Source: Paulinella micropora (taxonomy: Eukaryota; Cercozoa; Imbricatea; Euglyphida). Taken from it: DNA of 64,000 nucleotides. The stretch's first letter is position 1; each line of letters begins with the position of its first letter. A program made the translations under genes and the position numbers. Positions 11,815-21,715 of the stretch are shown here, piece after piece. The stretch covers positions 249,169 through 313,168 of the forward strand of contig BJOX01000343.1 of NCBI GenBank assembly GCA_009731375.1. Reading direction: 5' to 3'. Below the pieces are notes generated by a model, which did no database searches, had not been told where the DNA came from, and saw only the letters and a list, made by a program, of their open reading frames with translations.

Positions 11815-12144
11815 CTAGCGGACGTCCATCACCTCGAAGACCACGCCCAACCACCCGTAGGCAGCGGCAGTCTGGAGGGAGAGTACAGAGGCGTAGCGGC
11901 TGCCCCCGTCGAAAAAGTGGCCGGGCGAGCCGAACTGGACACCAAAGGCGTGCCCCCTACGAATAACGAGGGCCCTGCCGCTCGTGTGCGCCAACAGCTG
12001 CGCCAGCGTGGCCCTGAAGACAGGACCTAGCGTGGCGGGCAACCCCTCTTTGGCTACGTACGCTCGCAACATGTCGACTGTCTTGATCTGTCGTTGGCGC
12101 GCCTTGGCTTCCTGCTTACGAGGCGAGCCCAGCAGGTTCAGCAA
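11815..12144 (-). CDS. Unknown protein (109-aa open frame), V1 unit 2
   Basis: Duplicate of 9,820-10,149. Confidence 0.4.
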   Translation of the reverse strand: MLNLLGSPRKQEAKARQRQIKTVDMLRAYVAKEGLPATLGPVFRATLAQLLAHTSGRALVIRRGHAFGVQFGSPGHFFDGGSRYASVLSLQTAAAYGWLGVVFEVMDVR

Positions 12145-12178
12145 AGCGAACCACAGGCACCCGAACCCCTGCCGGTGC

Positions 12179-12636
12179 CTAAAAACGCTGAGTGAGCGTC
12201 GTGAAGTCTGCCCCGGGACCTACCTCTACAGCAGCCACGTCCCCCACGGGAGCAAACTCCCTGGCCGGATCAGCTAGTACCTCGGCACGCACGGTCCGCT
12301 GCCAGCGCGCCGCCTCCTCTGGGCCGTCCTCGTCCTTCCACGCCAAGACGTCGGCCAAGCGGTTCAGTTCCCAGGAGCGCTCGCCATCCCATAATACCCA
12401 GACGCCCGGGCCCTTGGCCTTGCGGTCCCAGCCGGCGTCCCGCTCCTCTACCTCCGTAGCTGCTTGTAGCTTGATGTAGGTATAATAGGGCCCGAGGTCC
12501 GGCTGCGGCGGCTGCTGCTGCGGCTGAGGCGGCACGCTCGCGGCAGGAGTCTCACTCCCGCTGCTCGCTGCTGCTTCTGCTGCTGCGGCGGCTGCTGCGG
12601 CCGGCTCGGGGGCCAACTGCGGCTGCTGCGGCTGAA
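12179..12636 (-). CDS. C-terminal part of Pro/Gln/Ala-rich unknown, V1 unit 2
   Basis: Duplicate of 10,184-10,641; its 5' end lies in the gap 12,637-13,125. Confidence 0.45.
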
Positions 12637-13125
12637 NNNNNNNNNNNNNNNNNNNNNNNNNNNNNNNNNNNNNNNNNNNNNNNNNNNNNNNNNNNNNNNN
12701 NNNNNNNNNNNNNNNNNNNNNNNNNNNNNNNNNNNNNNNNNNNNNNNNNNNNNNNNNNNNNNNNNNNNNNNNNNNNNNNNNNNNNNNNNNNNNNNNNNNN
12801 NNNNNNNNNNNNNNNNNNNNNNNNNNNNNNNNNNNNNNNNNNNNNNNNNNNNNNNNNNNNNNNNNNNNNNNNNNNNNNNNNNNNNNNNNNNNNNNNNNNN
12901 NNNNNNNNNNNNNNNNNNNNNNNNNNNNNNNNNNNNNNNNNNNNNNNNNNNNNNNNNNNNNNNNNNNNNNNNNNNNNNNNNNNNNNNNNNNNNNNNNNNN
13001 NNNNNNNNNNNNNNNNNNNNNNNNNNNNNNNNNNNNNNNNNNNNNNNNNNNNNNNNNNNNNNNNNNNNNNNNNNNNNNNNNNNNNNNNNNNNNNNNNNNN
13101 NNNNNNNNNNNNNNNNNNNNNNNNN
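12637..13125. other. Assembly gap (489 N)
   Basis: Run of N between cassette V1 and the CATA microsatellite. It should hold the 5' end of the Pro/Gln/Ala-rich gene and the right edge of the cassette. Confidence 0.95.
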
Positions 13126-13149
13126 CATACATACATACATACATACATG

Positions 13150-13181
<32 letters not shown>

Positions 13182-13276
13182 CATACATATATACATACAT
13201 ACATAAATACATACATACATACACACACATACACACATACATACATACATGCACACATCATTCCATGCATAAATAT

Positions 13277-13307
<31 letters not shown>

Positions 13308-13979
13308 CATACATACATACATGCATGCATGCCTGCATGCATGCTTGCATGCATACATACATATATACATACATGCATACATACATACATACCTACATAC
13401 CTACATACATACATACATGCATACATGCATACATACATACATACATACATACATACATACATACGCACATACATACATACACACACACATACACACATAC
13501 ATATATATACATACATACATATGTACATACATACATACATACATACATACACACATACATACATGCATACATCATTGCATGCATACATGCATACATATAC
13601 ACATACATACATATATACATACATACATATATACATATATACATACATGCATGCATGCATGCATGCCTGCATGCATGCTTGCATGCATACATACATAACA
13701 TACATGCATGCATGCATTTATGCATAAACACATACATACATGCATACATTTATACACATACATACATACATACATGCATGCATGAGTACTTGCATGCATG
13801 CCTGCATGCATGCATACATACATACATACATACATATTATACATACTAGACATACATACATACATACGTACATACATATTATGTACATACATACGTACAT
13901 ACGTACGTACATACGTACATACATGCATACATGCATACATACATACATACATATGTACATATGTACATACATACATACG
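13126..13979. repeat. CATA/CATG microsatellite array
   Basis: About 850 bp of CATA units with interspersed CATG, CACA and CGTA variants. The long Tyr/Ile/Cys/Met frames here are repeat translations, not genes. Confidence 0.95.
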
Positions 13980-14193
13980 AAGGGGCAGGCCTAGACAAGA
14001 ACGCCCACGAAGACGTCGTTAACTATTAAAGTTATTATTTACCTTATAATTCAAATTTTCAAATTTAAATTTAAATTTAAGTTTAAATGATTTAATAAAT
14101 AAATATATAAATAAATATTTTGAAACTATTTTTACGCTAGCACTGACATGATTAATTAATAAAACAGTGACTAGTTGTGCCCGCACACTCAGA
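13980..14193. other. AT-rich spacer
   Basis: A short GC-richer block (13,980-14,022) and then AT-rich DNA. No gene seen. The same DNA follows the array at 29,357. Confidence 0.5.
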
Positions 14194-15269
14194 CTTGCCA
14201 CTCACTTGTATTCGTTATACATCATACTACTCACTGACTACTTGAAGTATGCATAAAATAATATTAGTACTAGCTTTTTCAGTATATTTATAATGTTTTT
14301 GAAGCATAAAACCCGGCGGTGCGGAAGCTTAGACTTCAAGTTGAGTGACCCTGTCACCCGTTTTACACCAGTCACGGTGACACTCACTAAATACTTGCCA
14401 CTCACTTGTATTCGTTATACATACTCACTGACTACTTGAAGTATGCATGGAATTATATTAATACCAGCTTGTTTAGCATATTTATAATGTTTTTGAAGCA
14501 TAAAACCGGTGCGCAAGCTTAGAGTTCAAGTTGAGTGACACTGTTTTACACTAGTCACTGTGACACTCAGAATACTTGCCACTCACTTGTATTCGTTATA
14601 CATACTCACGTAGTACTTGAAGTATGCATAGAAATATATTAATACCAGTTTGTTCAGCATATTTATAATGTTTTTGAAGCATAAAACCAGTGCGGAAGCT
14701 TAGATTTTAGAGTCAGTGACACTGTTTTACACTAGTCACTGTGAGGACAGGATATAGCTACATAGGAAGCTAAGAGCAAAAAGTTTCAGAACATGTTGAT
14801 ACTTTGTAAAATCAAAGTACCATACTTGTTTTGATAAGTTATGAAAAAAATTTAAAAAAAATTGAATGGCTAGCCGTTACAACCGTTTTTTTACTGTTTA
14901 GCTGATTTTTGGTAACTTTTTGGTTTTTTGTTGGTGTTGTTTGATTTTTCTTCGAAATTTCATAGAAACTTATGTTTTATTTAATAAATATTATGATTAA
15001 ATAATATTCTTTTGAATTACATTGAATTTATAAATTTGAATTCAAATTCAACTTGGAAATTTCAAGTGGTACATTAAGTCACACAGTGGCCGGTAAGTAG
15101 TCTAGTGACTCTCTACTTCATGACTGTATGCCTGCGATTTCTAAGCTAACGCACTGGTTTTATGCTTCAAAATCAATGTAAATATGCTGGAAAAACTCGT
15201 ATTAATATTACTACATGCATACTTCAAGTACTACGTGAGTATGTATAACGAATACAAGTGAGTGGCAAG
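14194..15269. mobile_element. Non-autonomous inverted-repeat element (MITE/foldback type), copy 1
   Basis: The left end carries three tandem units beginning CTTGCCACTCACTTGTATTC at 14,194, 14,394 and 14,575. The right end carries one inverted unit ending GAGTGGCAAG at 15,269. Units share the GAAGTATGCAT, CAGCATATTTATAATG and TTGAAGCATAAAACC blocks. The middle is AT-rich with no gene. It interrupts the retroelement within its protease-like region. Target duplications were not identified. Confidence 0.75.
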
Positions 15270-18200
15270 TATTCTGTGTTCTTTTCCCCCTTTCCGTTCA
15301 CGGTCGTCATGTCTAGTGAGCCCTTCTTAGTCACGGTGGTCTCCCCGTTGACAGTATCTACCCGTTTCATCCCTCGCTGAATGTTGAACAGGCGTTGTTC
15401 AGCCCGAATCGAACATGGGGTCTTTGCCCGCACTCCGTCCTAGGAGGGCTTGTTCTGCTAGCCGGATCCCCTTAGCCATCCATCCGCGTTCGGTCATGAA
15501 ATAAACTAGGTCGTCCACCGGGTCAGCTTCTCCCTCGGCTTCCGGCAAACTTGCGTATTCCTTCTCTAGTACGCTCTCACCACCTACCACCCTTTCTCAG
15601 ACTCTGAACGGCCTAGTACGAGGTTGAAACCCTGCGGCACTATTTGCTGCTGCTCCTGCTACGGCCCAATGTCTCGGCCACCTAGGCTTGTTCATGGGAT
15701 ACTCACTCCCCTGCGCCCAGTCGTACAACAGCCTAGTCCACTCTCCCCACCGGTTCCGGAAGTCAGCTTCATCTTTCGCTTCCTCACCGCTCAACACCGG
15801 ACGATGCAACCGGCGCATCTCCTCTTGCTGCTCTGCCACGGCTCGGAGTCGACTCTCTCGCTCTCCGGTACCTAGTCGGGTAGGACTATCAGGCTCAGCT
15901 AAGATTGAGGGGGCCGTAGACAGACCGGTACTAGTAGTAGGGGGTAACAGGGAAGTCACCTTTCGGTCTGCAAGGGGTACCGTCTGAGCATGGGACGCAA
16001 ACCAGGGCATCCCACTCACGGAGGCTCGGACCGTCTCAAGGAAGCCAAACGCACGAGCGCCCACTGACCTACGCCTATTGCTTGGGCTGGTGGAGGGCGT
16101 AGTCACCGGATTGCTATCGGTCCCGGCGGTAGCATCCCCACCACCGGGTTCGGCATCAACACTAGGGTCAGGACCTATGGGGGACGGCACCCTTACCGGA
16201 GCTCTACCCACGTCCCCATCTCTAGCCGGGGACTCTTCACCTTCACGCTCCCCTTCCCCGTCGGATTCCGAGGAAGGATCGGCATCGGGCTGCATCTCCG
16301 GGGGCTCATCTTCCACGTCCGCCAAACCATCGGGTTGGTAGTCCTCTGGGCCGGGCCTCACCTTCACCCCATGTACCTTTTCCCTTTTTGCTTTGAGTAA
16401 AGATTTCAGGTTTTGGCTCGTGATACCACTACCAGCTTCAGCCGGCTCGGCCTTTGAACCAATCTCAACCTTCGGGTCAGGTACCGCTGACGGCCCGCTC
16501 GCCCCGCTAGGTCTACCCTTACTCTCTCCACGGGGGTTGGGTGCTACCGGACGGAGGGGAGTACCCTTCACCACTTGGGCGCGTACCGGTACCGATGCTA
16601 CGGGCGGAGGCACAACTCCCCCACGAGAGGGGGATACCCCACCTCTGAAGTACATATGCTTCGCTTGGGCACCGGCCTGAGGTTCATGTTGGCGGTACAC
16701 CTTCCGCCATGAGGGTACACCCGACGCCTCCCATGTTACCGGTTGTCGGCTAATGACCCATTCGGTGAAATGTCCGGGTTCACGGGGCTTTGCATAGTGG
16801 ATGATGGGCAAGAGGGACCGGTTCCACGGGATACCCCGCTTCGCGGCTTCGTGTCTCGCTATGGCCTCAACCATTAGGGGATGACTCCACTTTTGATTTG
16901 GGCTTCCAACCCCCGTTCTCCCATCTCGCACATTAGAGCCAGATGATCCCTTCGTGCTATGTCGGCTGCCCACCGGCGCAAGGCATTCTCTCTCTCTTGC
17001 TTGGCTCGCTGGTGCTGATCCTCAACGCAATAGTTGCTATCAATGAGAGTGGCTGCCTTAATCCTAAGGCTGTTGAAGGGAGACTCAAGGTCCTTCAACC
17101 GGGCTACGCACCGGCGCTTTCCTTCCGCTACGCCATGGCATCGCCCCTCATTCATCTTATCTATGTCTGCATCATCCTCAAGCAAGATCTCAAAACTGTT
17201 CTCGTCCTCCGGTGGTATGATCGGCTCGGGAAGGTTGGCACCCCCGGGTTTAGCCATGAGGGCTTTGTCTTTCGACTTGCCGGTTAGGAACTTTACCATC
17301 TGAGCTAAGGCTACGCCCGGGCTCCTCATCCTCGGAGTCATCGCTATCACTCCCCCCTTTTGAGCCTTTTGCTGCCTCGCCCTTCTCCTTTCGGCTTTTG
17401 TCAGGCCACTTGCTCAATTTGTGCTTGCCCCCGCCGCGGCACTTCTTGCTGCACTTCCCGGCGATGTGCCCCTTTTCAAAGCAGTTAAAGCACTTTGGCC
17501 CCTTGCTCTTCTCGCTCTTCTTGCTTTTCTCCCCCTTGGGGGTGTCTGCCGGTTTGGGAGGGGTCTTCTTGGCTTTAGTGGGGTCATGCTCAAACCTACA
17601 TTTGTCGGCCCATCTACACTCCCCCTGTTTGTCCCACAAGAAACACACCCCTCTCACCTTCCCTCCAACATGGAGGTAACGGCAGGAGGCCCCACGAGTG
17701 CATTTGCCTTCCTTGCTGAAGAGCCAGCACTCGTCCTTGAGTTTCCCTTTTCCGGCCTTACGAGCTGCCAAACCTTTCTCTGCGGAACTAGTCACTTTGG
17801 CCCGGTCAAACTTCTTGTCTAGCTCTAGGGCACGATCTTGCACGAACCTCCACCAGGAGGCAAAGTCCCACTTGAACTGCTTTCGGTTCAGTTCAGCCAT
17901 TTCAACCCAGACTTGCCAAGCTTTCTTCACCCTAGAGTCAGATTGCTTTGGGCCCACTAACGCATCCTTCACTATTTGCTGCATTCGGTCATCGGTTGGG
18001 GCTTGGCCATAATCAGCCAACCAGTCTCTCCTAGCGTTCAAGTCTACACACTGACCGACGTACTGTTGGTTACTCGTAAAGAGGAAGTCATTCAGTTCCT
18101 TCAACTTGTCCTGAACATCAGAGGGGTCGGCTTTCTTGTACCGGGCTAGCAGTCTGTCCCACATGGCCTTAGAGTTTTGGCCAAAGGTCAGCTTCTCCGG

Positions 18201-18977
18201 ATCAGCTAAGTCACGCACTAGGCTCTTCGCTTCACCCCCGAGCATGTCATAGATGATATTGAACATCCTCTCCTTTTGCTTGCTCATCTCCGCAAGTACA
18301 CTAGCGTCATAGGCCATCACCTGTCGTGTCAGTGCGACAGCACGATCAGCACCCCCTAGTGGGGTTTTGACCTTAGAGGGGTCCGTCTGTCCTCGGGAGG
18401 CTCCACTCTTGCTGTCGCCCTCTAAGTCTGAGCCCTTGCCAGTTGACAGCCTAGGTTTGTCAGTGCTAGCATACCCACTAGAGTAGAGGTCAGAGGGGTG
18501 CCGGTCTTCATCTTCCTCCTCCTCCTCCTTTCCCACTTCAGTCTCAGTGGTTGGTTCATCTTTCGGACTGCCAAAAACCGGTTTGTAGCGCTTGGCTAGG
18601 GTTTCCTTGTCTTCCTCTACCCCTAACGCCTCCTCAAGGTCTGGAGCTTCCGGTTTGGGGTTGGGCATAGGCCACAGTCGACTAGAACCCTTGGCTTTGT
18701 CCTCGAAGTATTCCTTTACTACTTCTTCGTCCAAGTCAGTCCAATCATTCCACTCTGCTATCTCTTCCCAAGCTAGTATAAATGGGGGCACCTCTCTACC
18801 CTTAAGCTGTATCCCTAATACATTTTCGCGATGTACATATTGTTTGTGGGCGTCAGCACCCTGCAGCACTTCCTTAGGGGCCTTAGCATTACAGCTTTGC
18901 ACTACCTGCCTATGCAATAGAATCCATGCCTCTTTGCAGGTGAACGTAATCTTATTGTCTGTCTTACTCGTAGTCAT
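15270..18977 (-). pseudogene. Gag-protease polyprotein, retroelement copy R2 (truncated, frameshifted)
   Basis: Retroelement structural protein. From the ATG at 18,975-18,977 a 575-codon frame encodes an acidic N-terminal region, a Gag-like helical region (about 210-400), two CCCH fingers (C417-H436, C445-H464) and a zinc knuckle (C496, C499, H504, C509). Its second knuckle has lost Cys residues that R1 keeps. A one-base insertion near 17,320 changes frame, and a one-base deletion near 16,890 changes it back. The frame then continues to TGA at 15,597 and beyond it to a D-S-G motif near 15,410, followed after one more shift by a TVNGETTVTKKGS stretch. This resembles a copia-type aspartic protease. 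The inverted-repeat element cuts it there; integrase, RT and RNase H are absent. Domain calls are from motifs, unverified by search. Confidence 0.7.
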
Positions 18978-19550
18978 TTCTAACCATCGTCAGTCTCGAA
19001 CAGACACACGCTCCACACACACACTTGCACACAGCACACAGCTACGCTCTCTACTTGCCAAATAGAGATAGTGTCACGCTATGCTTACGCTGTTCTGATG
19101 GCACAGACACAGGCAAGCAACCACACACACACACCCACACAGAAAGAACACAACAGAGGTCACGAGCAGACTCACACACACATTACACAGAATAGTGTTT
19201 TGCTTGTCCACGCCACCCTTTACTCTCTCTCTTCAACCACGTGTGTTACCACTGACTCTAATGCTCAAACTACACTGAGGCTACCTCAGCTACCACCTAT
19301 GATAGCTTTTTACCTACTAGCAGCTCTATCTGCAAAGTCAGTTCTTCAACCTACCTAGGTTTGTAGTTGTTTTGGTACAACCACCTAAACACTCACCTTT
19401 CGCTCCTCCCCTCGTGTCCTACGCACGGTTCTTCAGAGCTCACTCCCTCACCACACCTCTCTCTCACTCCTCACACAGTCACTACAGCAATACAAGGAGT
19501 AGATGCAATGATGCAGTACGAATGCAACAAGAACTTAGCAAGGTAAGCTG
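18978..19550. other. Leader/LTR-like region of R2
   Basis: CA- and CT-rich DNA upstream of the Gag start; no gene. Nearly identical in R1 and R3. Confidence 0.4.
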
Positions 19551-19800
19551 TTGTGTCCCGTGGGCCAGGGGTGCTCAATCCCCCAGTTACCACGGCAAGC
19601 AATCACAACTGGCCTACTGCTCAACAGTAACTTCGTAATGTAGGTCGTTGTGTCCCGTGGGCCAGGGGTGCTCAATCCCCCAGTTACCACGGCAAGCAAT
19701 CACAACAGACCTACTGCTTTGTACTTTGGCTTTGTAACTTGTTGTGCCCCGTGGGCCAGGGGTGATCAATCCCCCCAGTTACCACGGCACTCAATCACAA
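19551..19800. repeat. Three tandem repeats of about 95 bp
   Basis: Units start at 19,551, 19,648 and 19,742. Each contains CCCGTGGGCCAGGGGTG and a CCAGTTACCACGGCA block able to pair CCGTGG with CCACGG. R1 and R3 both break off inside unit 1. Confidence 0.8.
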
Positions 19801-20455
19801 CTGGTCACGTCACCGAGCTGACAAAAGCACCACACCCTTTAGGAGGCTCACCGTCCCTGCGCCCTGCACGCTTTGGTGTCTTGCTCTCTGTCCTGTCCCC
19901 CACCTTGCCCTTGCACTGCACACCAGCAAAGCAGAGTGTGGGTAGTGTCTACAGTGATCAGCTGTAGCCACACAATAAAAAATGCGCACTTTCCTGTAAT
20001 GGGGTCACTTAAGGTGGACCCCTCACCCCTTTAACGAAGGTTCTCCTCTGCGATCCGTTGCACAGGTCACGCTCCAAGGCTCATAACCCGTTGGGAGAAA
20101 ACCCTCGCGACTTCGGCAAACGGTGACCGGAAATCGGGGCGTCCCCCTCCTACCGGCCAACTGCCCACGTAAAAGAATTTAGCAATACTGAACAATTCCC
20201 GCCAGTCCAACTGACGACGTCATACAAAAGATGTACCTCCAGAAAATGACACACGAAACGGCCTGATATGGGCAATAATGGTAATGGTAAAAAGCTAGTG
20301 CCACCAGTAGCAGAAAAGGTACTCTAAATGACTGTATTAATAACTAATAATACTAATAACCGTAATGAATAAGGCAAAAGTACCAAATAGCAATACGGAC
20401 GTAGTTGAGGAGGAAGGGTCTACTTAATTGTCCAATGTGTGTGTGTTGTGAGTGT

Positions 20456-20497
<42 letters not shown>

Positions 20498-20672
20498 GTA
20501 AAAATATAACTTTCTAGAATCTTTCTCTTTATATACTACCTTCGTAGATCTTTATCAAGTACAGACATACACACAGACATATTAAATAATACAGCAACGA
20601 TGGTGCTGATGTCACGACAGACAATCACAGACATACAGCAACGATATCGATGGTGCTGCATGTCACTTGAAC

Positions 20673-20712
<40 letters not shown>

Positions 20713-20716
20713 CTCG

Positions 20717-20756
<40 letters not shown>

Positions 20757-20880
20757 GATAGAGAGGAGAAAAGAATGACAGGAACAAACCACAAGAGAGG
20801 AGAAAAGAATGTGGACAGGAACAAACCACACACTACACTGATGAAAAGCAGTGATATATAATCACCGTTAGCACGTAGTC
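19801..20880. repeat. Retroelement flank with GT/GA microsatellites
   Basis: No gene. 19,801-20,440 is unique-looking DNA whose reverse complement appears at 34,522-35,240. GT and GA runs lie at 20,437-20,495 and 20,677-20,765. Confidence 0.6.
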
Positions 20881-21009
20881 ACCTGATGAATACACTACCG
20901 GCGCTGTTAGTGATGAGCTTAGTGATATACTTTTTACTTAGTGATGAGGATAGTGCACTAGACAAGAGGGTTCGTATTTTACTTTTACTGAGAGATTTTT
21001 TGAATAATA

Positions 21010-21704
21010 CTAATACGAAAAGCAGGTAGCTTCCTTGTTGGACTTCTTCTGCTGTCGTTGCGCCGCCTGCCACATCGGGTTGTATTCCGCCAGCCTCACG
21101 AAAAGAGACACCACGCTCTTCCATTGCTTCTGCCATTCTTTCATGAGGTCGCACTCTAGCTCGGGGTTGCCAGTCACTTTTTTCCCGTTGATGACAGCCA
21201 GGAACGATTCCTTGCCGCGCTTCTTCCCTACATCGTCGTGCGCCCACTTGAGCTCAGTACATAGCTCCTCGATCATGGCTTCTTTGCCGCCTGACTCCAC
21301 GTAGCGCGCAGCGAGTGCAGGCACCTCGATCCCGTTCTTGGCCTTGTAGCTTGCAGAGTACACGCCGCGTTCTTGACATCGAGCCACTCGTAGTACTCGC
21401 CCGCCACCATGCGACAGATCCATTTCTTCGCCAGACCGATCGCGCACTTCCCCCATAGCCTCGTCCCCTCGCAGCCTCTACTCTCAGTGTAGTTGATCTT
21501 TGCGTTCCCGTGGCTCTTCTTGTACAAACCGATGATGTCGCTCACCTTTGTAGCCTCGTCCACTGGCAGGCGCGCCAGCGTGAGGATGTGCTGCAGCCGT
21601 TCCACGTTCACGCGCTGTTGCAGAGAGAAAGCGATCTTCTTCTCCTCCTCCTCGCCGTCGTCCTCGTCCTTCCCCTTCTGAGTCTTTTGAGCTTTCTTGG
21701 GCAT
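21010..21704 (-). pseudogene. Lysine-rich virus-like protein, copy V2 (one frameshift)
   Basis: Unrecognised protein of about 230 residues. Start taken at the ATG of MPKKAQK (21,702-21,704), because the candidate promoter 18-mer ends 63 nt upstream; an in-frame ATG 11 codons earlier is less likely. The N-terminus is Lys/Glu/Asp-rich. The rest is a mixed helical protein with Trp and Cys residues. The frame changes by one base near 21,360-21,375; the second frame ends at TAG (21,010-21,012). That stop lies in the flanking DNA that R3 also has (R3 diverges after the base matching 21,013), so the gene was probably cut when the cassette joined this site. It overlaps no other gene and follows the fibre gene by about 10 nt. 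Confidence 0.5.
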
Positions 21705-21715
21705 CGTCGGACAGT

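Larger units (their letters stand above)
10652..12636. repeat. 1,985-nt direct duplication, second unit
   Basis: Copy of 8,657-10,641; no difference was noticed. It ends at the same GGCTGAA as unit 1 and V2, at an N run. Confidence 0.85.

Noticed and set aside
13126-13979. Cys/Met/Tyr- and Ile/His/Thr-rich frames in the CATA arrays
   Set aside because: Pure repeat translations with no composition change or start context.
16874-17350. Separate 158-aa gene overlapping Gag
   Set aside because: It is the Gag reading frame between two single-base indels in R2; R1 reads through in one frame.
19551-19800. Retroviral primer-binding site (TGGTAACTGG on the minus strand)
   Set aside because: Occurs three times in the tandem repeat, and I could match it to no tRNA 3' end.
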